Position numbers and translations under genes: made by a program. A DNA stretch of 64,000 nt from Lycium barbarum (lineage: Eukaryota > Streptophyta > Magnoliopsida > Solanales > Solanaceae), in the NCBI RefSeq assembly GCF_019175385.1, contig NC_083344.1, positions 22,204,380 through 22,268,379 of the forward strand. The letters are read 5' to 3'. The notes under the pieces are model-generated. The model did no database searches. It saw only the letters and a program-made list of their open reading frames with translations, and was not told the origin of the DNA. Positions 45,560 through 56,900 of this stretch are shown here, one piece after another. Position 1 is the first letter of the stretch. Every line of letters starts with the position of its first letter.

Positions 45560-45661
45560 GATACGATTATACCAGCATTAACGCACCAGATTTCATCAGA
45601 GTTTTGAGGTTAAGCGTGCTGGGGTGAGAGAAACACTAGGATGGGTGACCCCCTGGGAAGT
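45560..45661 (+). ncRNA. 5S rRNA-like domain in the R2 interior
   Basis: About 102 nt colinear with plant 5S rRNA from near its 5' end to the GGGAAGT close to its 3' end; compared with my memory of the plant consensus, identity is roughly 80%. Box A (GGTTAAGCGTGCT), the intermediate element (GGTGAGAG) and box C (ACTAGGATGGGTGACC) are kept with normal spacing, so a TFIIIA-type internal promoter is recognisable. Many differences are C-to-T or G-to-A. The 3' strand of helix I is absent and no T-run terminator follows closely. It is in the element's sense orientation. A more degraded relative lies in R5 (21878). Confidence 0.85.
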
Positions 45662-45679
45662 GTACAAAAAATCCTATAA

Positions 45680-48600
45680 ATTTAGATGTAAGAGGCAAAT
45701 GAGAAGCTAGAGCAACCTAAGGGAGATTGGAGTGTGCGGAGTGGTTGGACACCTTAAGAGGTCGCGTAGGACGAGGCGGACTAGACCGGTGAAGAGAAAG
45801 AAGGTGCATCACAGCTCTAGAATTAGAGTGAGTATGAATAGCGTTTGGAAATATTTTGTAAGAGAGATGGTAGTAATTATATATATACGTATGCATATAA
45901 TATCCCATACGTAGCTATATCAGCGGGTATGTGCATCCCGACAACCAACGTTGCGGTGTATTGAAGGCATTAATCGAACAGGGTAACGAAGTTCAAGTGA
46001 CAAAAAAAAATTGCACAAATGTTACAAGGTAAGCTGATGCTATTTTCACTACAGGTTAATCTTGGAGAGTTTTAATGTAATGATATCTGTAGAGGAAAGA
46101 AAGTGAGTAGATGGAAGGTACGGAGATCAAAATGTCGGAAAAAGTGAAAAGTAAGAAACATTAGTGAGTGAAGCCTCTACGAGAGACGACGAGCAATCAC
46201 GGGACTATTTGGGTAAACAATTGAGGGTAGGCATGCGAATTGGGTAAAGTGTGGCAGTATGGAACAAAAGAGGAATATGTGGGGTCAGAGAATAGGATTT
46301 GATAAGTGGGGCTAAAAGGATAGTGACCAGGACGAGGAATGTGAAGTAAGAGAAAGAATGATTAGGACTTGCGACGATGTTAAGAGATTTCCAGCTCTTG
46401 AAAGGTATATAAAGGGATAAGTGTGTGGTCAAATTAACACTGTTGCCTCAGACATGGACAAGCTTTCCAGAAAGATGACTTAAGAATAGAACGGATTTGC
46501 GCGCTTAAAGGAATATTTCACGAACTTCACAGCCGATACTACAAATAACAAGAGAAGAAAGGTGCTCGAGGAGGAAGAAACCCAAGGAAGGTTAAGGATG
46601 AAAGTAGGAAGGGTATACTAATGGGTTGGTCGAAGGAAGATGAGAGCATTTAGGAGTAAAGTAATTGGAAATCTTTAACCATGGGAGTAAGAAGGATACT
46701 TTAACGAGTTGGTGGTAGGAAACCGATTACTCATCGAGGAAAGAATGAGGATGATGAGTTGACACAATTGATTAGAAAATTAATGACATGGAATAATAAT
46801 TCATGTGAAGACCGAGAGATTCGATCATAGAGGAAATGGAATGAAATGTAAGGAACGTGTATGGAAGACCACCCGGTCGTAACATCAGAAAGATAGATAA
46901 AGGTTCGATGAATGAGGATAGAGAGAGTGTAAACTGTAAGAATTATGTGCTAAGAGCAAAAGTAGCAGGACACTTGAAAAACTTGGATGCACAGCTGCAA
47001 CACAAACGCGTAGTTAAGAAGGATTATGAGTAAGTGAGCAAAGCGGGCGAAAGGACTAGTAGTGGATGGAAGGGTATGGAAATGTAGAAAAGAAATGATG
47101 ATATAGACATAAATGGAAGAAGAACTCAGGGAAAGAAGTTTTAGCTATGTTATAAGCAATGTCGGGAAGAAAAATGAGGAGTAAGGTATAATCGAAGACT
47201 TCATAAAGGATGTGGTAAATCTCGATGTCCCCATTAACTTGCGGGTCCGGAAAACCATTAGTCATAAAAGACAGAGGTGTGAAAAGATGGAAAAGAAGAC
47301 ATCGGAATTGGATCTAACCCTTATAAGTATTCCAATTGGATACAAGACTGTAACTAGCAAGAAGATAGACAAGTTAGACCATACGATGACGGAACCCCGG
47401 CCCTAAGAAGATCGTGAAGAGCGGCAGATAATTATCGAGGACGAGGGTTACTCATAGGCTATGGGCGCATAAGGACCTCCTTAATAGGGGGACGGACATA
47501 TTAGACTTGAAAGAAATTATGACGTTCTCAAACATCAGAAGAAGATATTTATTAGCTCGGGGCCAGAGTTTGAGGCGTATTGGCATATCGGGAAGGTAAC
47601 AGAAAGAAGTAGAAATGAATTGGCAATAAGCGTACCATGAGGCAGACATAGGGAGAAAGTATGGAAGATAACTCAAGAGAGAACTTTACGCCAAGATGAA
47701 CTATGATATTTTTAGACCATGATTTGAATCCCTCGTATCGGTTAAAAAAAATGCGTCGTACCTAAGTATGCAGTGACATGCCCTAAAGGTTAATGAAAAG
47801 GGCAATAAAGGTCTCCAAGCTATATTTACAAAGGGTGTTAGAGAGGATGACAAACCCAAAGGACACTTGGGATGACAATGACAATTGTAATAAAAGGAAC
47901 AATGATTGGTAGCTTGGAAATTTTTGAAGGAAAGAAAAAACGCTACTTCTATGAATGGAAATAAAAGAGTTCACCAGATATTAGAAAATAGTTCATGGAC
48001 CACTAATTATACTGAACACGAGAGCATATGCTATGGAATTATATGAACTATCAACGTGAAGCTATGCCCAACTACAATTGTAAGAAGGCCACATCGGAAA
48101 GCCAACAAGGAATAACGACTAACGAAATGATCGCCGATACAAGTAAATCGAAGATAAGTATACTTGTGTTGCAAGAGAGTCATAATAGAAGAATTGCCGT
48201 AGTCCTATGCTTCTGGGATTGTATTGATAGATGTGAGGGAAGGAAGTAAATAAAAGTTGTAGCAGGAGATCAAAGATGTTTCGAGCTATGAAATTAGTTG
48301 AACTCGAATTATAAGTTTGCAACTGGATGGCGAAAGATAATAAATGGCGAAGAAACATTTCGTATATATGTATTTCGGGTAATGATCTAACTGGCCTTAG
48401 AAAGGAACATAACCATTAGGTTCACTAGCGACACAGTTATGCTGGGTAAACATTTGGAATGTAAGGGTAAAAGAGAGGGCGACAAGGATGTAAGGATTAG
48501 AGAGCCTGACTAATGGACAACAAAACTAAATTGGTACAGTGTATATCTAAGATCAACGGGTACAAAAAGCATAGCCCGAGATGGCACCGAAGGAGTAAAC

Positions 48601-48915
48601 GCAAAGAGGGCGCCGTAGAGAGAGAAAGGTAGCTGCCCACTAACAAGGGAACAAGGAGCGAGAAAAAAAAGGGGGAGAGTACTTACAGGATGATGAATAG
48701 TTATGGCACGGCAAGTCAAGACTACCATAATGGAGAAAGAACAAGAGCGGGATGCTAGTTAATTTCGGATCATGTACATGAGGACAAAGAAGTGAAAGAA
48801 GGTGACTGAAGGCAATAAAAGAGTTAAGAAAGAATGAGAAGAGACTGACCCAAATTATAGTTTAAACAAATGGTAATCGGACGTCAAATATGGTGTCGTG
48901 GGTTGGCAATACTGC
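45680..48915 (+). other. R2 internal region, remainder
   Basis: About 3.2 kb, purine-rich, no recognisable coding sequence; the first part is weakly homologous to R5 after its 5S-like domain. Nothing else seen. Confidence 0.7.
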
Positions 48916-48950
48916 AACATTCGAGGATGAATGTTTTAAGGGGGGGAGGA
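48916..48950 (+). promoter_or_regulatory. R2 PPT-proximal stem-loop and PPT
   Basis: AACATTCG / TGAATGTT around AGGA (48916-48935): the one change from the other families leaves a G-U wobble in RNA. The PPT AAGGGGGGGAGGA ends at 48950. Confidence 0.88.
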
Positions 48951-51564
48951 TGTTACATCCTGTATCTTCGAAGATCACTTATCAAATTTGAAATATAAGT
49001 ACGTTGAGTTAGGGTTAAGTAAAACCACTTTGGAATACAAGGAGCAAACATTATTAAGTATATTTAATGAGTGAAGGATGTATATAAGGTATACCGGAAG
49101 GTTTATAAGGAAATGAGTGGAAGAAATGAAGTAGTACGACTTTGGAGAAAGGATGGGTAATGTTTTGTATGAAAATTTTTGTTCAACTTGGGGGACGAAT
49201 ATCTCAGCATATGAAGTATTTTAAGGTAAGACAAAAGCCTAAAATGAAGTTCGCCGAGTTTAGTTTCCAACCCAACAAACCACTCATCCGATAGGACACC
49301 GGAGTAGAGAATTATGGACGTTACAAGTTCGGCTGACAGAGTTGAAACGCGTGCTACAGTACTGCTACAATACCGACTTGCTACAATACTTCTACAGTAT
49401 ATACGCTACAGTGAACCCGACCCGAATTTGACCCCTAAATAAAGGGTTATAACCCCCTTTTCCAATCAGATTTTGCTAGAGAATTCCAGAAATTAAAGAG
49501 AGAGAGAGAGTGATGGAAACAAAAAGTGAGCAATTTTCAAGTAACGGAGTAGTAGTTTAGGTCCGGCTAACACATGGTTGTGATTCTAGTATTGTTTTGC
49601 GGTGGCTTTTAGCGTGGATATTGAGGATATTGCTGTCTTAACAAGAAAAAAGGTATGAATCTTTCTCTTTTGGTATTATTTAAGGCTTATTTACAGAGAT
49701 AAAGTCGTTAAATAATTGTTTAGTATGTTGGTTAGTTATGGAAGTTGGAAAACAACGTGTGGGTTGTTTTGTGGTACATATTGGTGTTGGAAATGATGTT
49801 ATTGATGTTGGTATTTTTGTTATTGTTGTTGGTTGTTGGATTATGATTTCGGGCTAGGCATATAAACAGGAGAGGTGCTGCCCGAATTTCGGCATATTCT
49901 AAACCAAATTAAATTGAAGGCTTAAGATGAGCATATGACATTGAGCCTAATAATAGTATGAATGGTTTATATGTAGAGTTATGAGCTTGGAAGGATAAAC
50001 GTTGAACGAATAAGGTGACCGAAAGGTATGTTAAGGCTCATCCCTTTCTTTCAAAGGTATGATTCCTATGTTATGATTTCATAAATGTTTCCATATCTTC
50101 CTTGTTATCAAAAGTTAAAAGGCTATGATTCCAAGGCATGATTCCCTTCTTGATAACCCGTAAATGTTTTACGAAATGTCCGTATTTTTCCAAAACAAAG
50201 GTTTATGATTTTGTAAGCTTTTATGACTACAACGACAGACGTGTTTTTGTAATGACAACGATGATGTCAAAGATGATAATATGTCTATGATGATTATGAT
50301 GAGAATGGTTTCATGTTTGAAAGTCTCAAGTTGTGGATTCAATATGAATATGAGAATATTGAGCTATTTCTTGATCCTCAATTTTATTCCTTGATAATGA
50401 CTCTATTTTCCAAAGACTTCAAAGCATATGAATTGACGCCTTATGAGATTCATGACCTTATTCTATGTTTTCTCTTGATGTTATTCTTCATTGATAGTCT
50501 CACCTTTAAATAATTGCTCCTTCAAGGTGCGATAGAGCGATGATTATTCCATAATATAATCGGAGGTTACCGACCTTACGTCACTCCGATAGAGCTATAA
50601 CTTTTCTTGGTCTCTCATGCAAGTTGCTTATATGATATATGAATATGATATATGTATATGTATATGGGGAATATGTGAAAAGGGCGAGGCGCTATAGACG
50701 CATGGCCACCTAATCAGTTGGTATTATATGACATGATATCATCCCGAACGCGGGATGCCCAGACGCGGCGTATATGGTTAAATGGATCGGGCCGACGTTC
50801 CTCGGAAATATGATATGTTCTATTTTATGTATACATGAACAAGAAATATTTTTCAAAGAAAGCTAAGCATGCATGGCATACGCTGTAAGGGGAACACATA
50901 TGTACAGGTTACTCTTTTATCTTACAATATGCTCTATATTTCTATTCAGTTATTATTCATGCTATGTATCCCTCATATGTTATTATTCATGCTATGTATC
51001 CCTCATATGTTATTATTCATGCCTTACATACTCGGTACATTACTCGCACTGACGCCTCTTCTTATGGACGCTGCGTTCATTCCCGCAGGATCAGATAGCC
51101 AGTCGGACGATTCATAGCAGTGGGGCCTCCCCTCAGCGGCAGTCAGTACGCTCCATTGATTCGGAGTTATAGCCCTTTTGGTATGCTATTCTGTTATGTA
51201 CATATATGGGTACGGCAGGGCCATGTCCTGTCCTTTCTATAGTTTGTACTCCATAGCGGTTTGTAGACGGTGATATGTAGTCGTGATGTTATGCAGCCTC
51301 GTCAGTGTTTATTTTGTTGTACAATATATATATGGCGGCCAAATCGGCTCGCGCTATTACTCTCAGTGTTTATGTTTATATGTATGTGTTGGCCATGAGT
51401 TCCCGGTGCAGTGTCTCTTATGTTGATTGTTCGGGAGACAGTACAGCTCAGTTACAGATTGTGTATGGGCCCTGCATAGTCAGTGAGCAGTAAATGCAAG
51501 CATTGGAGTGCTTGGCCAGTAGTGGTCGGGCACTTGTTGCGGCCCATCAGGCTGGGTCGTGACA
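48951..51564 (+). repeat. R2 3' LTR
   Basis: 2614 bp, uninterrupted. The TATA-like motif of the 5' LTR (CTATATAAAGG) here reads CTAAATAAAGG (about 49435). Three 30-bp units start at 50951, 50981 and 51011. The splice-acceptor-like module is at 51025-51088. Several short frames inside are LTR noise. Confidence 0.93.
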
Positions 51565-51929
51565 ATTATTTAGCATGCCTCTATGGTTAAGGGTGCCAAG
51601 GCCTGTGCTTTTAGTGGTGGTGACAAGAGGCCACGTCAGGCTAGCAGTTTTGGGGGTTCTTGTATGAGGGGTGCCAGTCAGTTTTGGGGGTTCTTGTATG
51701 AGGGGTGCCAGTCAGTTTTGGAGGCCACCTCAGCGCTATTCCGGTCGTCCCGTGCATTCAGGATTACCGGCTTTCTCTACTGAGACACCTAGATAGAGAG
51801 CTCTTGAGGGTTCGTTCTCTAGACCAGTGGACAGAGCTGCCTTACCTGAGTCTTCAGTTTTCGTGTTTCAGCACTCGACTCCTCTTACCTGTTTCTCTTG
51901 TGGAGAGGTTGGGCATATTGCTAGGAGAT
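51565..51929 (+). pseudogene. gag: R1 gag, C-terminal part with broken zinc knuckle
   Basis: Resumes R1 gag after R2. First a low-complexity basic segment (DKRPRQASSFGGS) with a duplicated block of about 42 bp (GGGGTGCCAGTCAGTTTTGG near 51667 and 51709), then stops, then a knuckle start CFSCGEVGHIARR from 51890. R6 interrupts the knuckle after codon AGA. Joined across R6, the residue at the last Cys position is Phe, so the knuckle was already defective or decayed later. Confidence 0.8.
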
Positions 51930-53805
51930 TGTAATAACCCATATTAAATTAGGGGTTATTTTGGTATTTAATCAAAATACCAAAAAAAAATATATAGAAG
52001 AATTAAGTGGTACAAAATAAAAGAAAAGGAGGATTAAAGGGTCCTTTAGAAAAAAAAAAAAGGAAAAAGAGATGTGGGCCAAGCCCACAAGAAGAAAAAA
52101 AAGGAAAAAGAAAATAAAGAGTAAAAGGGAATAAGAGAGTTAGACGTGAATTGCAGAAGCAAAAGCAATAGAAGCCGAACAGAGAAAAAAATTAAAAAAA
52201 AACGCAGTAGAAGAAAGGGAGAAAAGGAGAGGAAGAGAGAGGAGAAAAATAAAGATTTTCCACCCAACTCATTAAGGTAATGATTCTAATCTTATATTTA
52301 TGTTTATTACATAATTATGGGTGAACCTTTATGGTGAAAATATGGGGATATTTTGAGGAATTGAAAAAGTTTAGCTCTAGGGTTCTTCAATCAAAATGAT
52401 TGATTTGAAAGGGCAAATAGTGTCAGATTTTAGACTTCTATATATCGTTGGAATCCTCCTTATGGTCTTCCCGAAAACATATGTCTTGTTGGGTTTCGGA
52501 CACATTAACCAGAAGGCGTTTTTGTCCTTTAAAATTTGACTTTAATCGTTTAAGCCTCTAAAAATATAGAAGTGGTTTACCCTAAGGGTTTTGACCATCC
52601 TAAATCCGTTTCTGTGTAGTTTGAGGAAATCCGGAGACTCGAGAATGCAGTTTTGAATTGTTGGGAAGTGTGCTTGAATTGTGAATTTGAGCTAAGTGAG
52701 ACTTTAAGCTTTGAGTACTTGCTTTTCAAAACCCATTTTAAAAATATGTTTTGTCTGCCTGGTCCATGTGTTGGGGCGAGCGTGTTCTTGGCAGAATCGG
52801 TGGTCCTTAAGGCCAACCGCATATACTTTATTTTCAAATAATCCAAAACCCTCTTTATAAATTATTTTGTGATGTGATATAGCTGTGAGCCATGATATTG
52901 GGGCATTGTTTATGCTTCCCTTAGCATTGTGTATGCTTCTTGATTATATTGGGGCATTGTGTATGCTTCTTGATTATATTGGGGCATTGTGTATGCTTCC
53001 CTTAGCATTGTGTATGCTTGATGATTTGGGGCATTGTGTATGCTTCCCTTAGCATTGTGTATGCTTTCTGATGATATTGGGGCATTGTGTATGCTTCCCT
53101 TAGCATTGTGTATGTTTCCTGACATATTTGGCACATTGTGTATGTTGCCGTGAATTCATAGTGTTGACTAATTCTTTAACTGCCACTTGTGACGGTTCGT
53201 AGTGTAAATTGTGTTGAGATATATAATATATTTGATAAACAGTGGTTTGGACCTTGGTTGTTGCTATTATATAATGATATATTCATGTGCATAATATTTT
53301 TGTGTTTGTTGTGTGTTTGTATTTTCTAACACTTGTTCCAGGGGTATTTAAAGCGGCGGGTCGAGGATCTTACTGGGTTTTATTTACATATAGCTCACTC
53401 TTTACCTGTATATCCATGTAGATACTATAGGTGACGACAAAGCTAGTAGTTGACGAGTTTGCGGGAGTTGATCTATTAGTTGAGGTGAGCTGCCTCTTTG
53501 TTCGTGGAGGCTGCCAAAAGTGTCGTTATCATGTATTTATTAATGTCTTTTCTTTTGGGGTTTTTAAACCCGGGTGTTTTGTAATTCTCTTAGATGCTCC
53601 ATGGTCTAGTGTGGGATTTGGGCAAGAGTATTTGGTTAATATTTTGAGACACTAATTATCCATAATTAATTATTATATTATTTGAGTGCTTATTTAATTT
53701 GGTTAATGCTGCAAAATTATGATTAAGATATGAAAATGTGGTTCGCCTGGCCGGTGGTGTGTGCTGGGTGCCAATCATGTCTAGGGGGTATTTTGGGACG
53801 TGACA
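51930..53805 (+). repeat. R6 5' LTR
   Basis: 1876 bp. It begins with an inverted repeat (AATAACCC / GGGGTTATT) and has A- and GA-rich stretches to about 52260. It holds a minisatellite at 52900-53125 and ends GGGACGTGACA. It lacks the splice-acceptor-like module found in the other families, though a CCAGGG acceptor-like site occurs near 53338. Confidence 0.95.
52900..53125 (+). repeat. GCATTGTGTATGCTT minisatellite
   Basis: Ten or so GCATTGTGTATGCTT cores separated by CCCTTA or GATGATATTGGG spacers; the array recurs at about 59280-59485 in the 3' LTR with a different number of units. Confidence 0.88.
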
Positions 53806-53809
53806 AAGT

Positions 53810-53821
53810 TGGTATCAGAGC
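53810..53821 (+). other. R6 primer-binding site
   Basis: TGGTATCAGAGC, 4 nt after the LTR end. Confidence 0.94.
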
Positions 53822-53864
53822 TTAGGCTTTAAGTCCGGGGTCATGGAGCTGTATTTAGTAGTGT

Positions 53865-53904
53865 CTTGTTCATCGGTATGTAGGCGCCCATACTTATGAC
53901 CTTG
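53865..53904 (+). promoter_or_regulatory. R6 dimerisation-type hairpin (GGCGCC loop)
   Basis: Inner stem GTATG (53876-53880) with CATAC (53889-53893), loop TA plus GGCGCC (53883-53888). The outer stem is closed by TCAT with ATGA (53870-53873 and 53896-53899) and weaker beyond. It starts 44 nt after the PBS. Both stems carry paired changes relative to R2-R5. Confidence 0.8.
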
Positions 53905-56900
53905 AGGCTACTGGACATCTAGGAAGTTTTCCCTACTTTCATTCCTTATTCGTGCGTTGAGTTGAATCTAGTCTAATTGTTGTAATACTTATTCGGCAGA
54001 CGGTTAGGACATGCATATCCTCCTCTACTAGATGTCACGGTTGATTCGAGAGTTTTTTTTTAACGTCATATGTGCAACTGAGAGTGATACTAAGTACATG
54101 GAATGTTGTGTGCGTTGATTGTAGTTGAGATTGGACCGGTGTACACTTTGGGATAGTTTTATTTACAAAGAAAATTCTGCCAAATACTTTTTTGAATGTT
54201 TAGGAGTTAGTGAAAATTTTGAAAGTTAAGAAATCGTTGAATGAAAGGGTAGCGTCTGCAGGTTCCCTAGTCATCAAAAAAAAAAAAAGTGGTCAAATGA
54301 TATAAAAAAGAAATTGTGTAAGAGCGACCATCCAAATCTGGGGTTGTTGGTATAACTTTATATTATGAGTCTTATCGGTAAAGAGAAAGAGGGTAGCGGG
54401 AAAGTAAGAACTGTAATTGCATACCCATGCCTAAGTTGTTGGGCTTTATGGTGAAAGATATTTTGAGGAAAGTGCTTAAATGGCTCTAAGATTAATGCCT
54501 CTTAAAGAGATTCACTATTATTAGTAACGTCGTGATGGTGATGTCATAAGTGTGACTGTGGCGTAATATTACATATCTTAAGTGTATTAAGTATGATCAT
54601 GATAATGGCCCTATGAGATGCACAACTTGATCATGGAGTAGGTCCCTGGGTGAATTCCAGATTGTGAGCGAGAATAAGATTTAAGTATAAGAATTATTGA
54701 AACAAGATAGTAAGATGTTTAGCATGAAACTCAGTCTATAGTGGCTTGATTAGTTGTTGAAGGGAAAGACGTGGAATATTAAAGACTATCACACACTAAG
54801 AAAATAAATGAACCATAAAAGAAGTTGGAGTAAATAAGAAATGACATGATTGCCACATATAACCAGTTCACACAGTTTTGTTAGTATACGTTGTTTTCGA
54901 TAAAGAACGAGCTTGAGAAAGATGAGAAACACGTTAATGAGATGATAGTATAGATGAGGATAAAGAGAAAAGTTGATACTTAGATGTACCCTTTGTGATT
55001 TCGCGGTGGAGTCTACTATTATTGGCCGGTCTATCGAACATGTGTGGACACAGTTCAGAGTCATGATACGTTTATGTGCTGGGGAAAAAAACATGGTGTT
55101 ATTGACCTTGAGATTATCTTTGATTCAAATTGAATAACTTCGTCTTTCCTTAAGCTTGATTGCCATAAAAAGACCGTTCCATTTTCCATTTCGATAGAGC
55201 TTAATATTGGGTTTGTAATGAGTTTAAAGGATTCGATTGGTATGTCCACAGACAAAGCAACCTCGTCGATAATATAGGTCGTATTTAACTTTAACTCGAG
55301 GCACCTGAGTTGAATAACTAACTAGTGGGTTAGTGTGAGTAGTTAATAAGTTTTTGATTATGAGTTGGTAATAAGTTTTTGACTATTCTTTCAGTGAACC
55401 TACTAATTATGCCATATAATGGGGAGGTCGACTAAAACTTGGTATTGATATGCTGTCATTAATCTGGTATATTTTTATTTTAATTATAGAATGACTGCAA
55501 AGTAAAAGGAAGTAAATTATAAGTTACAAGATTTTGTGATTGGGAGGTCACTATATCAAGTATAGAGCCGGGAGGTGCTTAATTTCTGTCTGTTGGGGAG
55601 AACATTGAATCTATGCAGATTTTTATCACTAAGAGAAAAATAACTTAATTTTTATCATATGATGGGCAAGTATCTTTTTGGATTTTCCTAAATTACATGA
55701 TATGTGGCTTCAGTTACAGGTTGTTATATGCTACTCTAAGATAGACTTGTGATCAGGATACGCTGAGTAGTAGGAGAAAGGGTTGGATAATCTGAAAACA
55801 TGTACCAAAACTTATTTTGGTCAGTGTATATTTCTGGTGATATCTTTTGGATAGAGAATGCATTAGTGATTGTCATGCACTAGAGGATTGGTGTATTCAA
55901 AAACGTTCCTTAGCTCTCTATTTGTTATGCTCATTAATGACATATACGAATATCTTCTCAGTCGATAGAAGCATATGCTGTGGTTGAAAATGATGCCAGG
56001 ATAATATTGATTAAACAACTGAGGTTAAAAGTGTGAAATTTAATTTTTACATCATGCGTTATGAGCCTTGTGGTGTCTATTAAAAGGATGGAAGGTTGAG
56101 TTTAATACACACGCTAAGGCTCTATCATGTGTTATGCTACAGTTGTTTTTGTTTGAACATACACAATTGATCGATATGAGAGTCTTGACCTTATTGGGGA
56201 TTATTGATAGTCTCTAAAGACGAGGCTACTTGATAGTGCAAAAATAAAAGGGAACATTCTAATTAAAGAGTTGAACGTGTGTACACCTATGGTGGTTGAC
56301 TTAAGGAGATTTGTACTCGAAAAGATACAACGTTTATTATATTTATTACTTTTTTAGATTCACAAATATGCATTGGGGCCGCAGGAAGAGAGTTAAAATT
56401 GACAAAAGTTATTTAGGGTACATAAATGTTGTTCTTGTGTTTAAATCGTTAATATATTAAATACTAGTGTTAGAGACTCGAAATTTCTGATGCATGGTTG
56501 TCTCCGATGGAAAGTAAAAATTGATCAATGTAGACTTTGTAGCTGGTCTATATGTTCATTCAGAAAATCGTGATCGTAGCTTGGGTGATATTGATTGACT
56601 TAGAGAGATTGTGTACCGGATTTAAGTTGAACTATTTTTTTTATATATCATACTAGCTTATACGGTGTTATGTGTCAGAGATAGTGCAATGGCATGAGAT
56701 ATCAATATTGTCATGTGTGACAAGAGTAACAATGCATGGAACGTTTATGTAGGAGCATGTGGATGTGTTCCATCATCGCTATATGTGAAAGTATTATGTA
56801 GGAGTGTATGGATGTGTTCCAACACCACTGTACATGAGAAAGATATGTAGAAGCATAATGATGTATTTCTAACATTGTTGTACGTGAGAGCATTATTAGG

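Larger units (their letters stand above)
3038..51564 (+). mobile_element. R2: LARD-like non-autonomous LTR retrotransposon
   Basis: Begins TGTTACACCCCG at 3038 and ends GGGTCGTGACA at 51564. Flanks are GTTAT (3033-3037) and ATTAT (51565-51569), a 5-bp TSD with one mutation, and R1 gag continues across the site. The 5' LTR is split by R3 and by a LINE; the 3' LTR is 48951-51564. The internal region (41647-48950) holds a broken acidic ORF, a truncated minus-strand LTR and a 5S-like domain, but no gag-pol. The 3' end of the 5' LTR and the PBS are deleted. Without R3 (34,574 bp plus TSD) it would be about 13.9 kb. Confidence 0.9.

Noticed and set aside
45560..45661. Functional 5S rRNA gene
   Set aside because: About one base in five differs from the plant consensus, the 3' half of helix I is missing and no T-run terminator follows; it is a derived domain of an element.
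47212..48249. Short frames in the R2 interior as relict pol
   Set aside because: I could not match any conserved motif of protease, RT, RNase H or integrase in these frames.
52046..52267. Phe- and Leu-rich minus-strand frame, also 58350-58649
   Set aside because: Antisense of an A/G-rich LTR stretch of R6; low complexity, not a membrane protein gene.
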